From assembly GCF_937877005.1 (NCBI RefSeq), contig NZ_CALEFV010000344.1, forward strand, positions 1 to 23,494: a DNA stretch of 23,494 nt, read 5' to 3'. The notes beneath the pieces were generated by a model, which worked only from the letters and a program-made list of their open reading frames with translations, was not told the origin of the DNA and made no database searches. Below are positions 1-8,360 of the stretch, piece after piece (the stretch's first letter is position 1; the number at the start of each line of letters is the position of its first letter). The DNA comes from an uncultured Fibrobacter sp. (lineage in GTDB: Bacteria > Fibrobacterota > Fibrobacteria > Fibrobacterales > Fibrobacteraceae). The position numbers were made by a program, and so were the translations under genes.

Positions 1-197
1 TCCAGGTCGAAAAGAACATCATCACCGTCAAGGCAACCCGTGCCCGCAAGGAAAGCAAGTTCACCTACGAGCGCAGCTTCAGACTAGCCGACGACATCGA
101 CACCGAAAACATCAAGGTCACCCTTGAAAACGGTGTGTTGTCATTCGCCTTGACAAAAAAGCAGCAGGCAGCAGCGCGCAAGCTCTCGATTGAGTAA
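1..197 (+). CDS. Small heat-shock protein Hsp20 family, C-terminal part (partial)
   Basis: The reading frame is open from base 3 and ends with TAA at 195-197; the 5' end lies outside the window. The visible 64 residues contain a run of the type YERSFRLADDID followed by ENIKVTLENGVLSFALTKK. This is the beta-strand pattern and the conserved A-x-x-x-NGVL signature near the end of the alpha-crystallin domain. A short tail, KLSIE, resembles the C-terminal IxI-type anchor of the family. Hsp20 proteins are ATP-independent holdases that bind unfolding proteins in the cytosol. A strong intrinsic terminator follows 33 bases downstream, so this gene ends its transcription unit. Family assignment is firm; which paralogue it is cannot be told. 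Confidence 0.85.
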   Translation, partial: QVEKNIITVKATRARKESKFTYERSFRLADDIDTENIKVTLENGVLSFALTKKQQAAARKLSIE

Positions 198-230
198 ACA
201 GGCCTTCTTCATGTGCTCCTTAAAACACCA

Positions 231-257
231 AGGGCTCCCTCCGGAGCCCTTTCTTTT
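231..257 (+). terminator. Rho-independent terminator after the Hsp20 gene
   Basis: Perfect 8-bp stem AGGGCTCC (231-238) / GGAGCCCT (243-250) with a 4-base loop, followed by TTCTTTTGTT. It separates the Hsp20 gene from the esterase. Confidence 0.9.
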
Positions 258-303
258 GTTAAAAAATAGTTATGGACTATTTGTCCACAGGGACATTCAA
301 AAT

Positions 304-333
304 TTTCCATCTTTCCCGCAAGACCGATATAAT
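304..333 (+). promoter_or_regulatory. Putative sigma-70 promoter of the esterase gene
   Basis: A perfect TATAAT at 328-333 is preceded, 18 bases upstream, by a weak -35 (TTTCCA, 304-309). The predicted start near 340 leaves a leader of about 28 bases that holds the AAGGAG ribosome-binding site. Confidence 0.5.
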
Positions 334-368
334 TTATACACGAGTGTAAAGGGAAAAAAGGAGTCACA

Positions 369-1919
369 ATGCACAGAAAGTGTTCAGCGTTGCTTTCTGC
401 AGCTCTGCTGGCCGCCTCATGCGGCACCGCATCTGCATACACCCTGAACGGAACCGTCAGCAACAGCACGGACGGGAAGGCCATCGAGGGAGCGAAAATC
501 CAGCTTCTCACCAGGGGAATATCAACCACTACCGATTTTGCGGGCAAGTTCCTCATTCAGGAAACGGATGCCATAAAGGAAGCTGCAGAGACCCTCTCTG
601 CCGGCTATTTCAGCCTGAAAAACGGCATTTTGAACTTTTCCCAGGGCGGACAGACGCCCACTCTGGTCAGAGTCTACGACCTTGTCGGCAACCTTATGGT
701 AAACAAGTCCCTCCAGGGTTCCGGTAGCCTTGATCTCACTACAGCCATTGACGCACAGGGCACCTACATCGCCCATATCAAATCCGGCAACGCACAGGAA
801 TCGTTCCGGTTCAACGTCGACAACAAGAATTATTCTGGATTACTATCCTCCAGCAAGAGGTCTGCCCTGCGAAAAATTGGCGACGAAGCCGAGACCCTGC
901 AGGTGACCGCAGACGGTTTCGACACGCTAAAAATGCTGCTCGCAAATCTCGACACGACACTCGACATAAAGCTCACTGCAGCAGTTACCGAACAAACCTA
1001 TGCCTTCGGCTATGCGCTCAAGAACGCTCCACGTCCGAGCAAGGGCTGCGGCAAGACCGCTTCGCTCCAGCAGACTGGACAAAACAGCAACGCCAAGAAA
1101 TACAGGATGCAAAGCGCAGGCCTCGACCGTGAATTCTGGCTGACACTTCCGAATAACTACGATAACACCAAGCCGCACAAGATTCTTTTCTCCATGGCCT
1201 GCATGGGCAGCTCCGGCGAGGACTTCTCGAACCATGCCCCAGACGCCGACCATCCATCTCCGTACTACGGTCAGCAAAAGCTGGATACGGAAGGAAACTA
1301 CATCTTCGTTTCCCCGGAACCCAACAGCAACAGCTTTGGACCATGGCGCAACGACGACAAGGACCATGTGTTCTTTGGCGACATGCTAACCTTGCTCGAA
1401 GATAATTACTGCATCGACACTACCCGCGTTTTCGTGACTGGTTTCAGCTTCGGCGCCATGTTCACAAACTCTCTCTCCTGGGATTACCAGGACCGCATCC
1501 GCGCCGTGGCAGTCTACGCCACCGCCGCCTACAACATCTACCTGCCGCAAAACAAGGGCAAGCCCATCGCATGGATGGCTGTCCACGGAAAGAACGACGG
1601 CACCTGCGAATACGGCACCGACCGTGGCGCCAAGAACTTGGCACTCAAGACTATTCTCAAGAACAACGGAAAAGCCGACGCCAACGGAAACTTCACCGAT
1701 GCAAGTGGCGAAAAGCTGGAAGAAATCCAGGATAACATCGCCGGGCACCTCTGCTACGACTTTAAGACAGTCGACGAACGCTTCCCGGTAAAGTTCTGCA
1801 GCTGGAACGGGACACACCAGTGGACGGCCCATGATGGCCCCCAGTACCGCCAGCAATACGCCAACTGGGAACAAACCTGGGTTCCTGACATGGTCCACGA
1901 ATGGTTTGAACAGTTCTAA
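369..1919 (+). CDS. Secreted CE1/LpqC-type esterase (feruloyl or acetylxylan esterase-like) with N-terminal beta domains
   Basis: The 516-aa product has a signal peptide (about residues 1-23, cleavage near ASA-YT) and an AAGGAG site 6 bases before the ATG. Residues 25-65 begin a carboxypeptidase-regulatory-like beta sandwich. Residues 95-150 (VRVYDLVGNLM ... GTYIAHIKSG) look like a type-A sorting domain of the type IX secretion system. Residues 175-202 look like the last strand of the first sandwich. The catalytic alpha/beta-hydrolase spans about 245-516, with nucleophile Ser360 in GFSFG, probable Asp410 (HGKNDG) and His483 (GTHQW). Family relatives release ferulate or acetate from plant cell-wall xylan, or depolymerise polyhydroxybutyrate. 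Xylan de-esterification is my inference, based on the fibre-degrading lifestyle. Many Cys residues suggest disulfides outside the cytoplasm. The exact substrate is unknown. Confidence 0.8.
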   Translation: MHRKCSALLSAALLAASCGTASAYTLNGTVSNSTDGKAIEGAKIQLLTRGISTTTDFAGKFLIQETDAIKEAAETLSAGYFSLKNGILNFSQGGQTPTLVRVYDLVGNLMVNKSLQGSGSLDLTTAIDAQGTYIAHIKSGNAQESFRFNVDNKNYSGLLSSSKRSALRKIGDEAETLQVTADGFDTLKMLLANLDTTLDIKLTAAVTEQTYAFGYALKNAPRPSKGCGKTASLQQTGQNSNAKKYRMQSAGLDREFWLTLPNNYDNTKPHKILFSMACMGSSGEDFSNHAPDADHPSPYYGQQKLDTEGNYIFVSPEPNSNSFGPWRNDDKDHVFFGDMLTLLEDNYCIDTTRVFVTGFSFGAMFTNSLSWDYQDRIRAVAVYATAAYNIYLPQNKGKPIAWMAVHGKNDGTCEYGTDRGAKNLALKTILKNNGKADANGNFTDASGEKLEEIQDNIAGHLCYDFKTVDERFPVKFCSWNGTHQWTAHDGPQYRQQYANWEQTWVPDMVHEWFEQF

Positions 1920-1946
1920 GTTTCCTACACACCTCCAACAACAGAA

Positions 1947-1974
1947 AGGCCCGCCCCATAGGCGGACCTTTTTG
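1947..1974. terminator. Bidirectional terminator between the converging esterase and glmM genes
   Basis: Arms AGGCCCGCC (1947-1955) and GGCGGACCT (1961-1969) form a 9-bp stem. One position is a C/A mismatch in plus-strand RNA and a G-U pair in minus-strand RNA. A T-run (CTTTTTGTT) follows on the plus side, and a weaker TTTCTG follows on the minus side. Confidence 0.8.
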
Positions 1975-2001
1975 TTATAAGTTCGCTCGCGACCAAGACG
2001 G

Positions 2002-3342
2002 CTATATAAGTTTTTCGACCTTAGAACAGAGCGACTCTGCCTCTTCTGCAGTCGGAGCTTCTGCAATCACACGGATGACAGGTTCAGTATTGCTCGCGCG
2101 CACATGCACCCAGGACTTTTCTGACCCAAGCCAAAGGCCATCGCGTTCGTCCATTTCCCAACCGGCAAATTCCGCCTTGACCTTCGGCAAGATGTCGGCC
2201 ACCTTCTTGTCGCCCAGTTCAAACTTTTTCTTGGGCATGGCATAAGACGGATTTTCGGCAACGAACTTTTCCGGGCCGCCGTCATGGTGAGCCATCCAGC
2301 TAAGCACGAGTGCTGCCGCCACGAGACTGTCGCGACCATAGTGGAGCGCCGGCAGAATCACGCCGCCGTTGCCTTCGCCACCGATGACGCAACCCTTTTC
2401 GATCATCTGCAGGCTCACGTTGATTTCGCCGACTTTTGCGCGGCTGAATTCGCAGCCGTACTTTTCGGCGACATCCTGGTTCATGCGACTTGTCGAAAGG
2501 TTCACGCAGACACTTCCCTTCTTTTGGCTCAAGACTTCCTCGGTCGCAATGGCGAGCGTGTATTCTTCGCCAATGCTTCTGCCAAGGCCATCGACCAGGG
2601 CGCAGCGATCTGCGTCGGGATCAACCGCAAAACCGACGGCACAGCCGTTATCCTTCACGGCCTTGCGGAGATCACCCAAGTTTTCTGGGATAGGTTCGGC
2701 ACCACGCGGGAAAGTTCCGTCGGGTTCGCAATGCACGCGCACCACTTCGCAGCCGAGCTGTTCCAGAAGGCGCGGCACAATGTAGCTGCCCGCACCGTTC
2801 ACGGCATCTACCGCCACCTTGAATTTCTTTGCGCGAATGGCCTCGACATCCACGAACGGAATCTTCAGCGTGCCATCGACATGTACGCCGTCGGCATCCT
2901 TCATGAACTCGTACTTGCCCATGCCGCGGTAATCGGGATACTTAAAGTTATCGGCATCGGCCAGTTCAAACAGTTTCTTGACATCGTCCGGTCCCAAGAA
3001 CAGGCCCTTGTTGTTTAAGAACTTGAGGGCGTTCCATTCAAGCGGGTTGTGACTTGCGGTAATGATGATGCCCGCATCGGCCTTGAGCTCGGTCGTGAGG
3101 ATTTCGACGGAAGGCGTCGTCGAAAGGCCAACTTCTACAACATCGACGCCCGACAGACGACAGATGCCTGCGACAAACTGGCTGATAGCGTCGCCCGTCG
3201 GACGGCTATCACGGCCAATGACCACACGCTTCGCGTTGGTAATCTGTAAAAAGGCGCTTACGTGACTTTTCAATACCTGGGGCGTAAGGGTATCACCCAC
3301 AATTCCGCGGATACCCGAAATTGAACGCATTAGTTTAGACAT
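2002..3342 (-). CDS. glmM: Phosphoglucosamine mutase / phosphomannomutase family protein
   Basis: Alpha-D-phosphohexomutase family enzyme that interconverts hexose 6- and 1-phosphates. As GlmM it would make glucosamine-1-phosphate for cell-wall precursors. With the ATG at 3342 the protein has 446 residues, the usual length. This start follows GGAG by 6 bases; an ATG 21 bases further upstream has no such site. Visible motifs are the N-terminal SISGIRG, the catalytic phosphoserine loop TASHNP (Ser97), the metal-binding DPDADR (241-246), the sugar-binding GEGNGG (322-327), and the C-terminal phosphate loop RASNTEP. The SISGIRG/DPDADR version is the one typical of archaea and Bacteroidetes-like bacteria. 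Glucosamine, mannose or glucose specificity cannot be settled from sequence alone. It is transcribed alone, convergent with the esterase. Confidence 0.85.
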   Translation of the reverse strand: MSKLMRSISGIRGIVGDTLTPQVLKSHVSAFLQITNAKRVVIGRDSRPTGDAISQFVAGICRLSGVDVVEVGLSTTPSVEILTTELKADAGIIITASHNPLEWNALKFLNNKGLFLGPDDVKKLFELADADNFKYPDYRGMGKYEFMKDADGVHVDGTLKIPFVDVEAIRAKKFKVAVDAVNGAGSYIVPRLLEQLGCEVVRVHCEPDGTFPRGAEPIPENLGDLRKAVKDNGCAVGFAVDPDADRCALVDGLGRSIGEEYTLAIATEEVLSQKKGSVCVNLSTSRMNQDVAEKYGCEFSRAKVGEINVSLQMIEKGCVIGGEGNGGVILPALHYGRDSLVAAALVLSWMAHHDGGPEKFVAENPSYAMPKKKFELGDKKVADILPKVKAEFAGWEMDERDGLWLGSEKSWVHVRASNTEPVIRVIAEAPTAEEAESLCSKVEKLI

Positions 3343-3456
3343 AAAATTCTCCAATTTTCGCAATAAATTACAAAAAATATCGCTTTATCACCCACATGTA
3401 TTAAAAAAAGTCTCCTTTTTTCATACAAGATTTATATTTTAGTAAGGGAGTAAGTT

Positions 3457-4611
3457 ATGGAATCCGCATTCGAACTAACGACAGTCTACGTGACCAATAT
3501 CTTTGGCATCGTTCTCATCGGTGTCCTTTTGGCGGGTAACCTGTGGAGACTGCGTGAAAGCAGTCCCGAAAATAACTACCTGCTCCTTATACTGTTCTTT
3601 GCATTCTGCGGATGCATCCTCGACCCAATCGCCTATACTGCCGACGGAAAACCGGGAACACTCGCGCGCTTCGCCGTCTATAGCAGCAATACCCTACTTT
3701 ATTTGACAAATCTATTTGGCACGCTCTTCTGGCTGTTGTTCCTTACGGAACACCTACAGTGGCGTTTTTCAATTCTGCACAGGAACATATTGGCAGGGGC
3801 GATCATCATGGGCGTCGCCGTCGCCATCCTCAACAACTTCGTCCCCATTGCGTTCGATGTAAACCTAGCCAATGTCTATGAACGGAAATACGGATTCTGG
3901 CTGTACATACTGCTTGATTACGTACTGTTGCTAGACAGCATCGTCATTTACATCATCTGCCGGCACCGTGGAGGACTACTCAAGTCATTTCCCATCCTCA
4001 TCTACTTCATCCCCCTGACCGCAGGTGTCGCCGCTCAATCCCTGTTCTACGGGATATCGTCCATCGAGGCAAGCATTGCCGTCTCTATCGCCGGTATTTT
4101 CGCTTCGTTACAGAGCGAACGCTTATTCAGGGACAAGCTAACGGGTGTATTTAACTACACTTATCTGGAATACCTTTCGACTCTGTACGCAAAAAAAACT
4201 AATCTGCAAGTGACAGGCGTTCTACTGGACATCAACGAATTCAAGAAAATCAACCAAGCCGAAGGCCATGCCACGGGCAACTATGTTCTGAAAAAGATTG
4301 CCAAGATTCTGAACAAGGCGATCGGTGAACTGGGTGTTATCGTAAGATATTCCGGAGACAAGTACATTGCGATCCTAAACACGCAAAACGAAATCGCAAT
4401 CAGCGTCTGCATTACTCGAATCAAGTCAGGCATTTCGGAATACAATAAACATCACCCTGCGCGGAAAATCACCTTCTGCCTATGTACAATGGACTACGAC
4501 AACAGCAAGAGTATCGATGAATTTATCGATGCCATGAGCCGCTCCATACAAGACGAGAAAGTCCTCTACTATTCCCAGAAAGAAAACAATAGGCGTCAGG
4601 AGCTCCGCTAG
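3457..4611 (+). CDS. Membrane protein with degenerate GGDEF domain
   Basis: The 384-aa product has about seven hydrophobic helices in residues 13-219 (near 13-31, 41-58, 74-97, 112-133, 147-168, 177-199 and 204-219), followed by a GGDEF-type domain (224-375). The domain opens normally with DKLTGVFNYTYLEYL and has a metal-site region LDINEFKKIN. The signature itself reads SGDKY (299-303) instead of GGDEF or GGEEF. Loss of the acidic fourth residue argues against diguanylate cyclase activity, so a role as a c-di-GMP or nucleotide sensor, or in dimerisation, is more likely (inference). An AGGGAG site precedes the ATG, and a TATATT -10-like box lies at 3433-3438. The TAG stop overlaps the stop codon of the convergent restriction gene (CTAG, 4608-4611). 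Confidence 0.75.
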   Translation: MESAFELTTVYVTNIFGIVLIGVLLAGNLWRLRESSPENNYLLLILFFAFCGCILDPIAYTADGKPGTLARFAVYSSNTLLYLTNLFGTLFWLLFLTEHLQWRFSILHRNILAGAIIMGVAVAILNNFVPIAFDVNLANVYERKYGFWLYILLDYVLLLDSIVIYIICRHRGGLLKSFPILIYFIPLTAGVAAQSLFYGISSIEASIAVSIAGIFASLQSERLFRDKLTGVFNYTYLEYLSTLYAKKTNLQVTGVLLDINEFKKINQAEGHATGNYVLKKIAKILNKAIGELGVIVRYSGDKYIAILNTQNEIAISVCITRIKSGISEYNKHHPARKITFCLCTMDYDNSKSIDEFIDAMSRSIQDEKVLYYSQKENNRRQELR

Positions 4612-6368
4612 AGAGAATTCTTTTTGTCGGAAACGATGTCCTGAATGCAGGCTTCCTTTTGATGGAACTGCAACTTTTTTTGATGATATTCCACAAAGCC
4701 AAATGGAAGAGTTATAGTAGAGCCCGCATTCTTAGGACCGCTTTGCACTGCAAGTCTGTCATTATTTTTCATTAACGAATGCATGATTCTGGAAATGGGA
4801 ACTAGGTAATCCAGGCCGTTTCCATCTACGAGATTCTTGTACCACAGAAACTCCGACCACTTGCTTCGATCGGCAACGGCACCTGCCGAAAAGCACAATT
4901 CAAAAATCAAGTCAATATTCTTCTTCAGCCAGGCAAGCAAATCTTCCGCCATCTGTTCATCATAATTTCGGAGGACGTCAAATGACAACCTGTGATGATG
5001 ACGGCAGGCTATCGCCCTAGCCTTTTCCCCATCAACCGAAATGTCCATCGACTCCAAAATTTGTTTTGAATCGTCCGTCTCGCCCACAAATAGCCTCAAC
5101 GCGCGGCAGACATTTTCAGGAATAGTTTTTTGGTACTGAGCCTGGAACACCCTAATAAAATTCGAAGCAGAGACAAGATAAACTTGTCCGGCATCCCTCA
5201 TTTTCACGGAAATATTCGTCCGGGAACCATCTTTCCACAATACGGACACATCCGTCTTTCCAGGAGTCTTTCCGCCAAGGACACTCTCCTCCTGTTTCGC
5301 GTTTCCGCCCCCAGCAATTGCCTCTACGAAATCATTTTCGGACTTGCCCAGTTTGTCGCAAAAAAGAGCACGATATTCCTTTTTCGTATTCAATAATTTT
5401 GCAATTTTCTGTTCGTTTTCATGTCCCTTCTTTTTAGGACCTGATCCGAAGTTTTTCTTTTTTTGGGGCACGTAGCACGACAGTTCATGAATCATTTTAC
5501 GGTCATGCCTGAACTGCAACTTGTTTTCATGCTGCTGAAGATTGCCAAAGGGGAAAGCTATCGTAGAACCGATACCCGCGGCATCGGTTGCCCTTACGCG
5601 AGACCTTATTTCTCCAACATCGATCATGGACCGGATCTTGCTCTGCAGCAATTTCAGATTGTAAACCTTGAACGATTCCTTTCCTTCCTTTTCATCGCGG
5701 TACCATATGAAATCGGCTTCTGCCAACGGGTCCTTCGAAGCCCCGAGCGCAAAGCAAAAACGGAATATATCAGAGCATTCCATACAAAGCCATTTCAAGA
5801 GCCGGTCGCGCATTTTTCTGTTATACACAGACATGGATGCCAAGGTAAGCCGGTTAAAGTAATTCATTTCGACTTCCTTGCGCCTTGCTGCACCGACACA
5901 AGCTATCGGAATACTTTTAAGGATTTTCTCTTGATGTGCATGCCGCCCCGAGAACAGAAGTAGAACCTCCTTCACCATTGAAGGAATCTTCCTTTTGAAC
6001 TGGGCCTCGTATTCATCAATGAAGTTTTCCGTAATCTCGAGATGGATCTGGCTGGCTTCCGATGTCGTCACCCTGAAATTTGTGAACGACTGATCCTTCC
6101 AGACAATCCTCAGCTTTACCTTCGGTTCGACACGAGCGCCCTTCTCAAAGACATTGTCCACTCTTGACGGAAGATCGGTACCGGCCTCGGCACGGAGAAA
6201 ATCAACGGGGCGTTTTCCGATAGCGGAACACACTTCCGCAACAAAGCCTGAATCCGAATTCAAGCGCCTTGCGACATCTTTCGGATATTGGCGACCCTCG
6301 ATGCCTTTTTTCGAACCCGATGCCGCCCTATTGCTATTCGTCTCTTCCGGAAACAGGCGTTTATTCAT
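4608..6368 (-). CDS. Putative type II restriction endonuclease with internal tandem duplication
   Basis: No named family is recognised; the restriction role is inferred from position and motifs. It starts 2 bases after the stop of a C5-cytosine methyltransferase, a layout typical of type II systems. The 586-aa protein consists of two related halves (about 18-297 and 309-580). Shared blocks include IVWKDQSFTNFRV / VLWKDGSRTNISV and IGSTIAFPFG..KLQF / AGSTITLPFG..KLQF. The C-terminal half has a PD-(D/E)xK-like pattern: Glu349, Asp373 (GKTDVSVLW) and Lys389 (ISVKM, an SxK variant). The aligned N-terminal positions are Arg59, Lys85 and Thr101, so that half looks catalytically dead. The ribosome-binding site is weak; translation is probably coupled to the methyltransferase. 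It could instead be another kind of nuclease, but the pairing makes a restriction enzyme the best reading. Confidence 0.65.
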   Translation of the reverse strand: MNKRLFPEETNSNRAASGSKKGIEGRQYPKDVARRLNSDSGFVAEVCSAIGKRPVDFLRAEAGTDLPSRVDNVFEKGARVEPKVKLRIVWKDQSFTNFRVTTSEASQIHLEITENFIDEYEAQFKRKIPSMVKEVLLLFSGRHAHQEKILKSIPIACVGAARRKEVEMNYFNRLTLASMSVYNRKMRDRLLKWLCMECSDIFRFCFALGASKDPLAEADFIWYRDEKEGKESFKVYNLKLLQSKIRSMIDVGEIRSRVRATDAAGIGSTIAFPFGNLQQHENKLQFRHDRKMIHELSCYVPQKKKNFGSGPKKKGHENEQKIAKLLNTKKEYRALFCDKLGKSENDFVEAIAGGGNAKQEESVLGGKTPGKTDVSVLWKDGSRTNISVKMRDAGQVYLVSASNFIRVFQAQYQKTIPENVCRALRLFVGETDDSKQILESMDISVDGEKARAIACRHHHRLSFDVLRNYDEQMAEDLLAWLKKNIDLIFELCFSAGAVADRSKWSEFLWYKNLVDGNGLDYLVPISRIMHSLMKNNDRLAVQSGPKNAGSTITLPFGFVEYHQKKLQFHQKEACIQDIVSDKKNSL

Positions 6369-6370
6369 TC

Positions 6371-7492
6371 TTATTTACCAGAATCAAGCGCCTTCTTGAT
6401 GACCGTCGCAATGGCCTCGCCAAGAATCGGAGGAACCGCATTTCCTATCTGGAGATTCTTGGACTGCTTTCCGCCGACAAACTTGTAGGAATCCGGGAAG
6501 CCCTGCAATCTTGCCCCCTCGCGCGTAGACAGAGCCCTCGGCTGGAAAGGATGAACGCACCGGCTTGACGAGGGCGTTCCAAAATTACGCGTTATGGTCG
6601 GACTCGGTTCATTCGGCAGAAGCCTTGCGTAAGTATTGCAGAAGGATGATTTCGGGCGTAGGCGTTCCGGCAGGTCCTTCACCGAGCCGCCTTCTGGAAT
6701 GAGATGGAGAATCTCCTGCATCTTTTCGCCATAATTGGAGGCGTTGTGTTCCAGCAAGGTTTTCTGCTTTCCGCGAATTTTTTTCTGGTACGCCGTCTGG
6801 GGAGGTTTCGCATAAACAGAAGAACTCTGCCCAGCCTCTATATGAGGCAAGTCGCCGATTGCATCCATCAGGGTCACGTACGGTTTCAGATCATCCTTGT
6901 CGCCATGCGTCACCTTGGGAAAATCCAGAGGTTTCAGGCCCTTCTTCCAGCCAAGCACAATCGTACGGAACCTTATTTGCGGGGCGCCGTAATCAGCGGC
7001 ATTCAGAATCTTGCACTTTGTCTCGTAGCCCAGGGAAGCCATTTCCTTGACAAGCGTCTCGTAGGCAAAGCCGCCGTACATCCGCTTAAAGCCAGAAACA
7101 TTTTCAAAAATCGTATACTTGGGCTGCGTTTCCGAAACGGCCCGCAGGTATTCATAAAAAAGCGAATTTCGAGGATCCTGGCGGTTCTTGGAACCGATAG
7201 TCGAAAAGCCCTGGCACGGAGGACCTCCCGAAAGGACATCCACGGACTTCAACCCCAACTTCTTAAGTTCTTCCTTAAAGTTGATCTTATGGATATCCTC
7301 GTTTATCACGTTGGTATTCGGATGATTCGCTTTCAGAGTCGCCGCGAAATCGGGCATGATTTCATTCGCGATAACCACGTCGATTCCAGCCTTTTCGAGA
7401 CCAATACTAAGTCCCCCCGCACCGGCAAATAGTTCTACTGCGGTAAAGCGACGCTTTGTCAAGCCACCCTTCCTGTCTTTCGCATTTTTCAT
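6371..7492 (-). CDS. DNA (cytosine-5-)-methyltransferase of a type II restriction-modification system
   Basis: Dcm-type enzyme that transfers methyl from S-adenosylmethionine to C5 of cytosine in a specific DNA site, protecting it from the partner nuclease. Numbered from the ATG at 7492 (373 aa): motif I ELFAGAGGLS (20-29), motif IV GGPPCQGFS with catalytic Cys93, motif VI ENVSG (130-134), motif VIII QIRFR (172-176), and motifs IX-X RLQGFPDSYKF...NLQIGNAVPP (328-355). All are present, so the enzyme should be active. The target-recognition region is about residues 185-310; its site cannot be read off. A TTG 36 bases upstream would add an unlikely hydrophobic leader. There is no Shine-Dalgarno before the ATG, but a TATCTT box lies 9 bases upstream (7502-7507), so the transcript may be nearly leaderless. 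The methyltransferase precedes the nuclease, which would let protection build first. Confidence 0.92.
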   Translation of the reverse strand: MKNAKDRKGGLTKRRFTAVELFAGAGGLSIGLEKAGIDVVIANEIMPDFAATLKANHPNTNVINEDIHKINFKEELKKLGLKSVDVLSGGPPCQGFSTIGSKNRQDPRNSLFYEYLRAVSETQPKYTIFENVSGFKRMYGGFAYETLVKEMASLGYETKCKILNAADYGAPQIRFRTIVLGWKKGLKPLDFPKVTHGDKDDLKPYVTLMDAIGDLPHIEAGQSSSVYAKPPQTAYQKKIRGKQKTLLEHNASNYGEKMQEILHLIPEGGSVKDLPERLRPKSSFCNTYARLLPNEPSPTITRNFGTPSSSRCVHPFQPRALSTREGARLQGFPDSYKFVGGKQSKNLQIGNAVPPILGEAIATVIKKALDSGK

Positions 7493-7547
7493 ATCGGCAT
7501 AAAGATACAAAAAAACGCTGTCACTCAAGTGTCAAGACAAGATCGAT

Positions 7548-8360
7548 CTATTTTTTCAACCACTCGGTTTCTGAACTTTGTTCGGAGCACTGCTGGGGCG
7601 TCATTTCGTTCTGGACAGGGACATGTACGATTTGTGGATTTTCATTCATATCACCGCAATAGACGAATACGAAACTGACCAGCTGATTTAGGGTCGACGC
7701 ACCGCATTCTCCGACACCGACGTCCAGCACCGTAAGCGAATCGGCGGAAACCTCCGCAAGGACATATCCCGCGGACATGCTCTCACCCTGCATGGCCAGC
7801 AAGTATAGGTTACAAGCATCGCCATTCAATATCGTGGATGAGTATGCAATAATTTCATCCGCAGTCTCGGGGAACAGGGTTACAAGCAGGGAGCTGTCCT
7901 GATTATCGATCTTGTAGACGCCGCTACCCGTAAAAGGATTCGCCGGTCTAGCTTCGGTTGGATTGCCCTGACTTGGCTCTTCCGGCAAAAAGCCTTTCTT
8001 GTCCTCATCCCTTAACGTGGCGGCGAAAACATTCGCGTCAAAGGAATACTTGCCCAGAAGACCATAATGGAACAAATAGCCATTAAGCGACGATAAATCC
8101 ATGATTTCACTTTCTCCGGTAGGTCTTTCGGAGGGAGCCCAATAATCCGAATAAGATGATGAACTGGGAGTACAACCGGAATCATCGTTTGAACTGCTGG
8201 AACAGTCCGTCACATCGGCAGTTTGTTCGCTATCCGACGATTCATTGACCGCAATTTCGTTCGGCTCTTCGGCGGTACCGGCAACGCTTGCCGATTCGGA
8301 ACAGGCCTCGCAAAGAATCAGGATGGCGAAGCCCGCCAAAAAGAACTTAACCTTATTCAT
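7548..8360 (-). CDS. Hypothetical lipoprotein with Ser/acid-rich linker
   Basis: From the ATG at 8360 (GGAGG site 6 bases upstream) the product has 270 residues. It starts with a lipoprotein signal (KVKFFLAGFAILILCEAC), where the final Cys would be lipidated; the residues before it (CEA) are an imperfect lipobox. An acidic, Ser-rich linker follows (about residues 25-70) and then a roughly 200-residue domain that I do not recognise. Its start codon overlaps the stop region of the upstream DUF4423 gene by 8 bases, so the two are translationally coupled. Fibrobacter often encodes such lipoproteins next to this regulator family, which suggests an envelope component controlled by or acting with it (inference). 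Confidence 0.7.
   Translation of the reverse strand: MNKVKFFLAGFAILILCEACSESASVAGTAEEPNEIAVNESSDSEQTADVTDCSSSSNDDSGCTPSSSSYSDYWAPSERPTGESEIMDLSSLNGYLFHYGLLGKYSFDANVFAATLRDEDKKGFLPEEPSQGNPTEARPANPFTGSGVYKIDNQDSSLLVTLFPETADEIIAYSSTILNGDACNLYLLAMQGESMSAGYVLAEVSADSLTVLDVGVGECGASTLNQLVSFVFVYCGDMNENPQIVHVPVQNEMTPQQCSEQSSETEWLKK

Noticed and set aside
3404..3421. AAAAAAG-TCTC-CTTTTTT inverted repeat between glmM and the GGDEF-like gene
   Set aside because: It is almost all A/T and sits between divergent starts, so it is neither a terminator nor a convincing operator.
7493..7528. TTG-initiated N-terminal extension of the methyltransferase
   Set aside because: It adds a hydrophobic stretch not seen in the family and overlaps the likely promoter; the ATG at 7492 is preferred.
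7508..7549. Terminator or control dyad between the lipoprotein and methyltransferase genes
   Set aside because: There is a run of seven T on the minus strand and short palindromes (AGATCGATCT, ACTTGAGT), but no stem of adequate length and loop next to the T-run.
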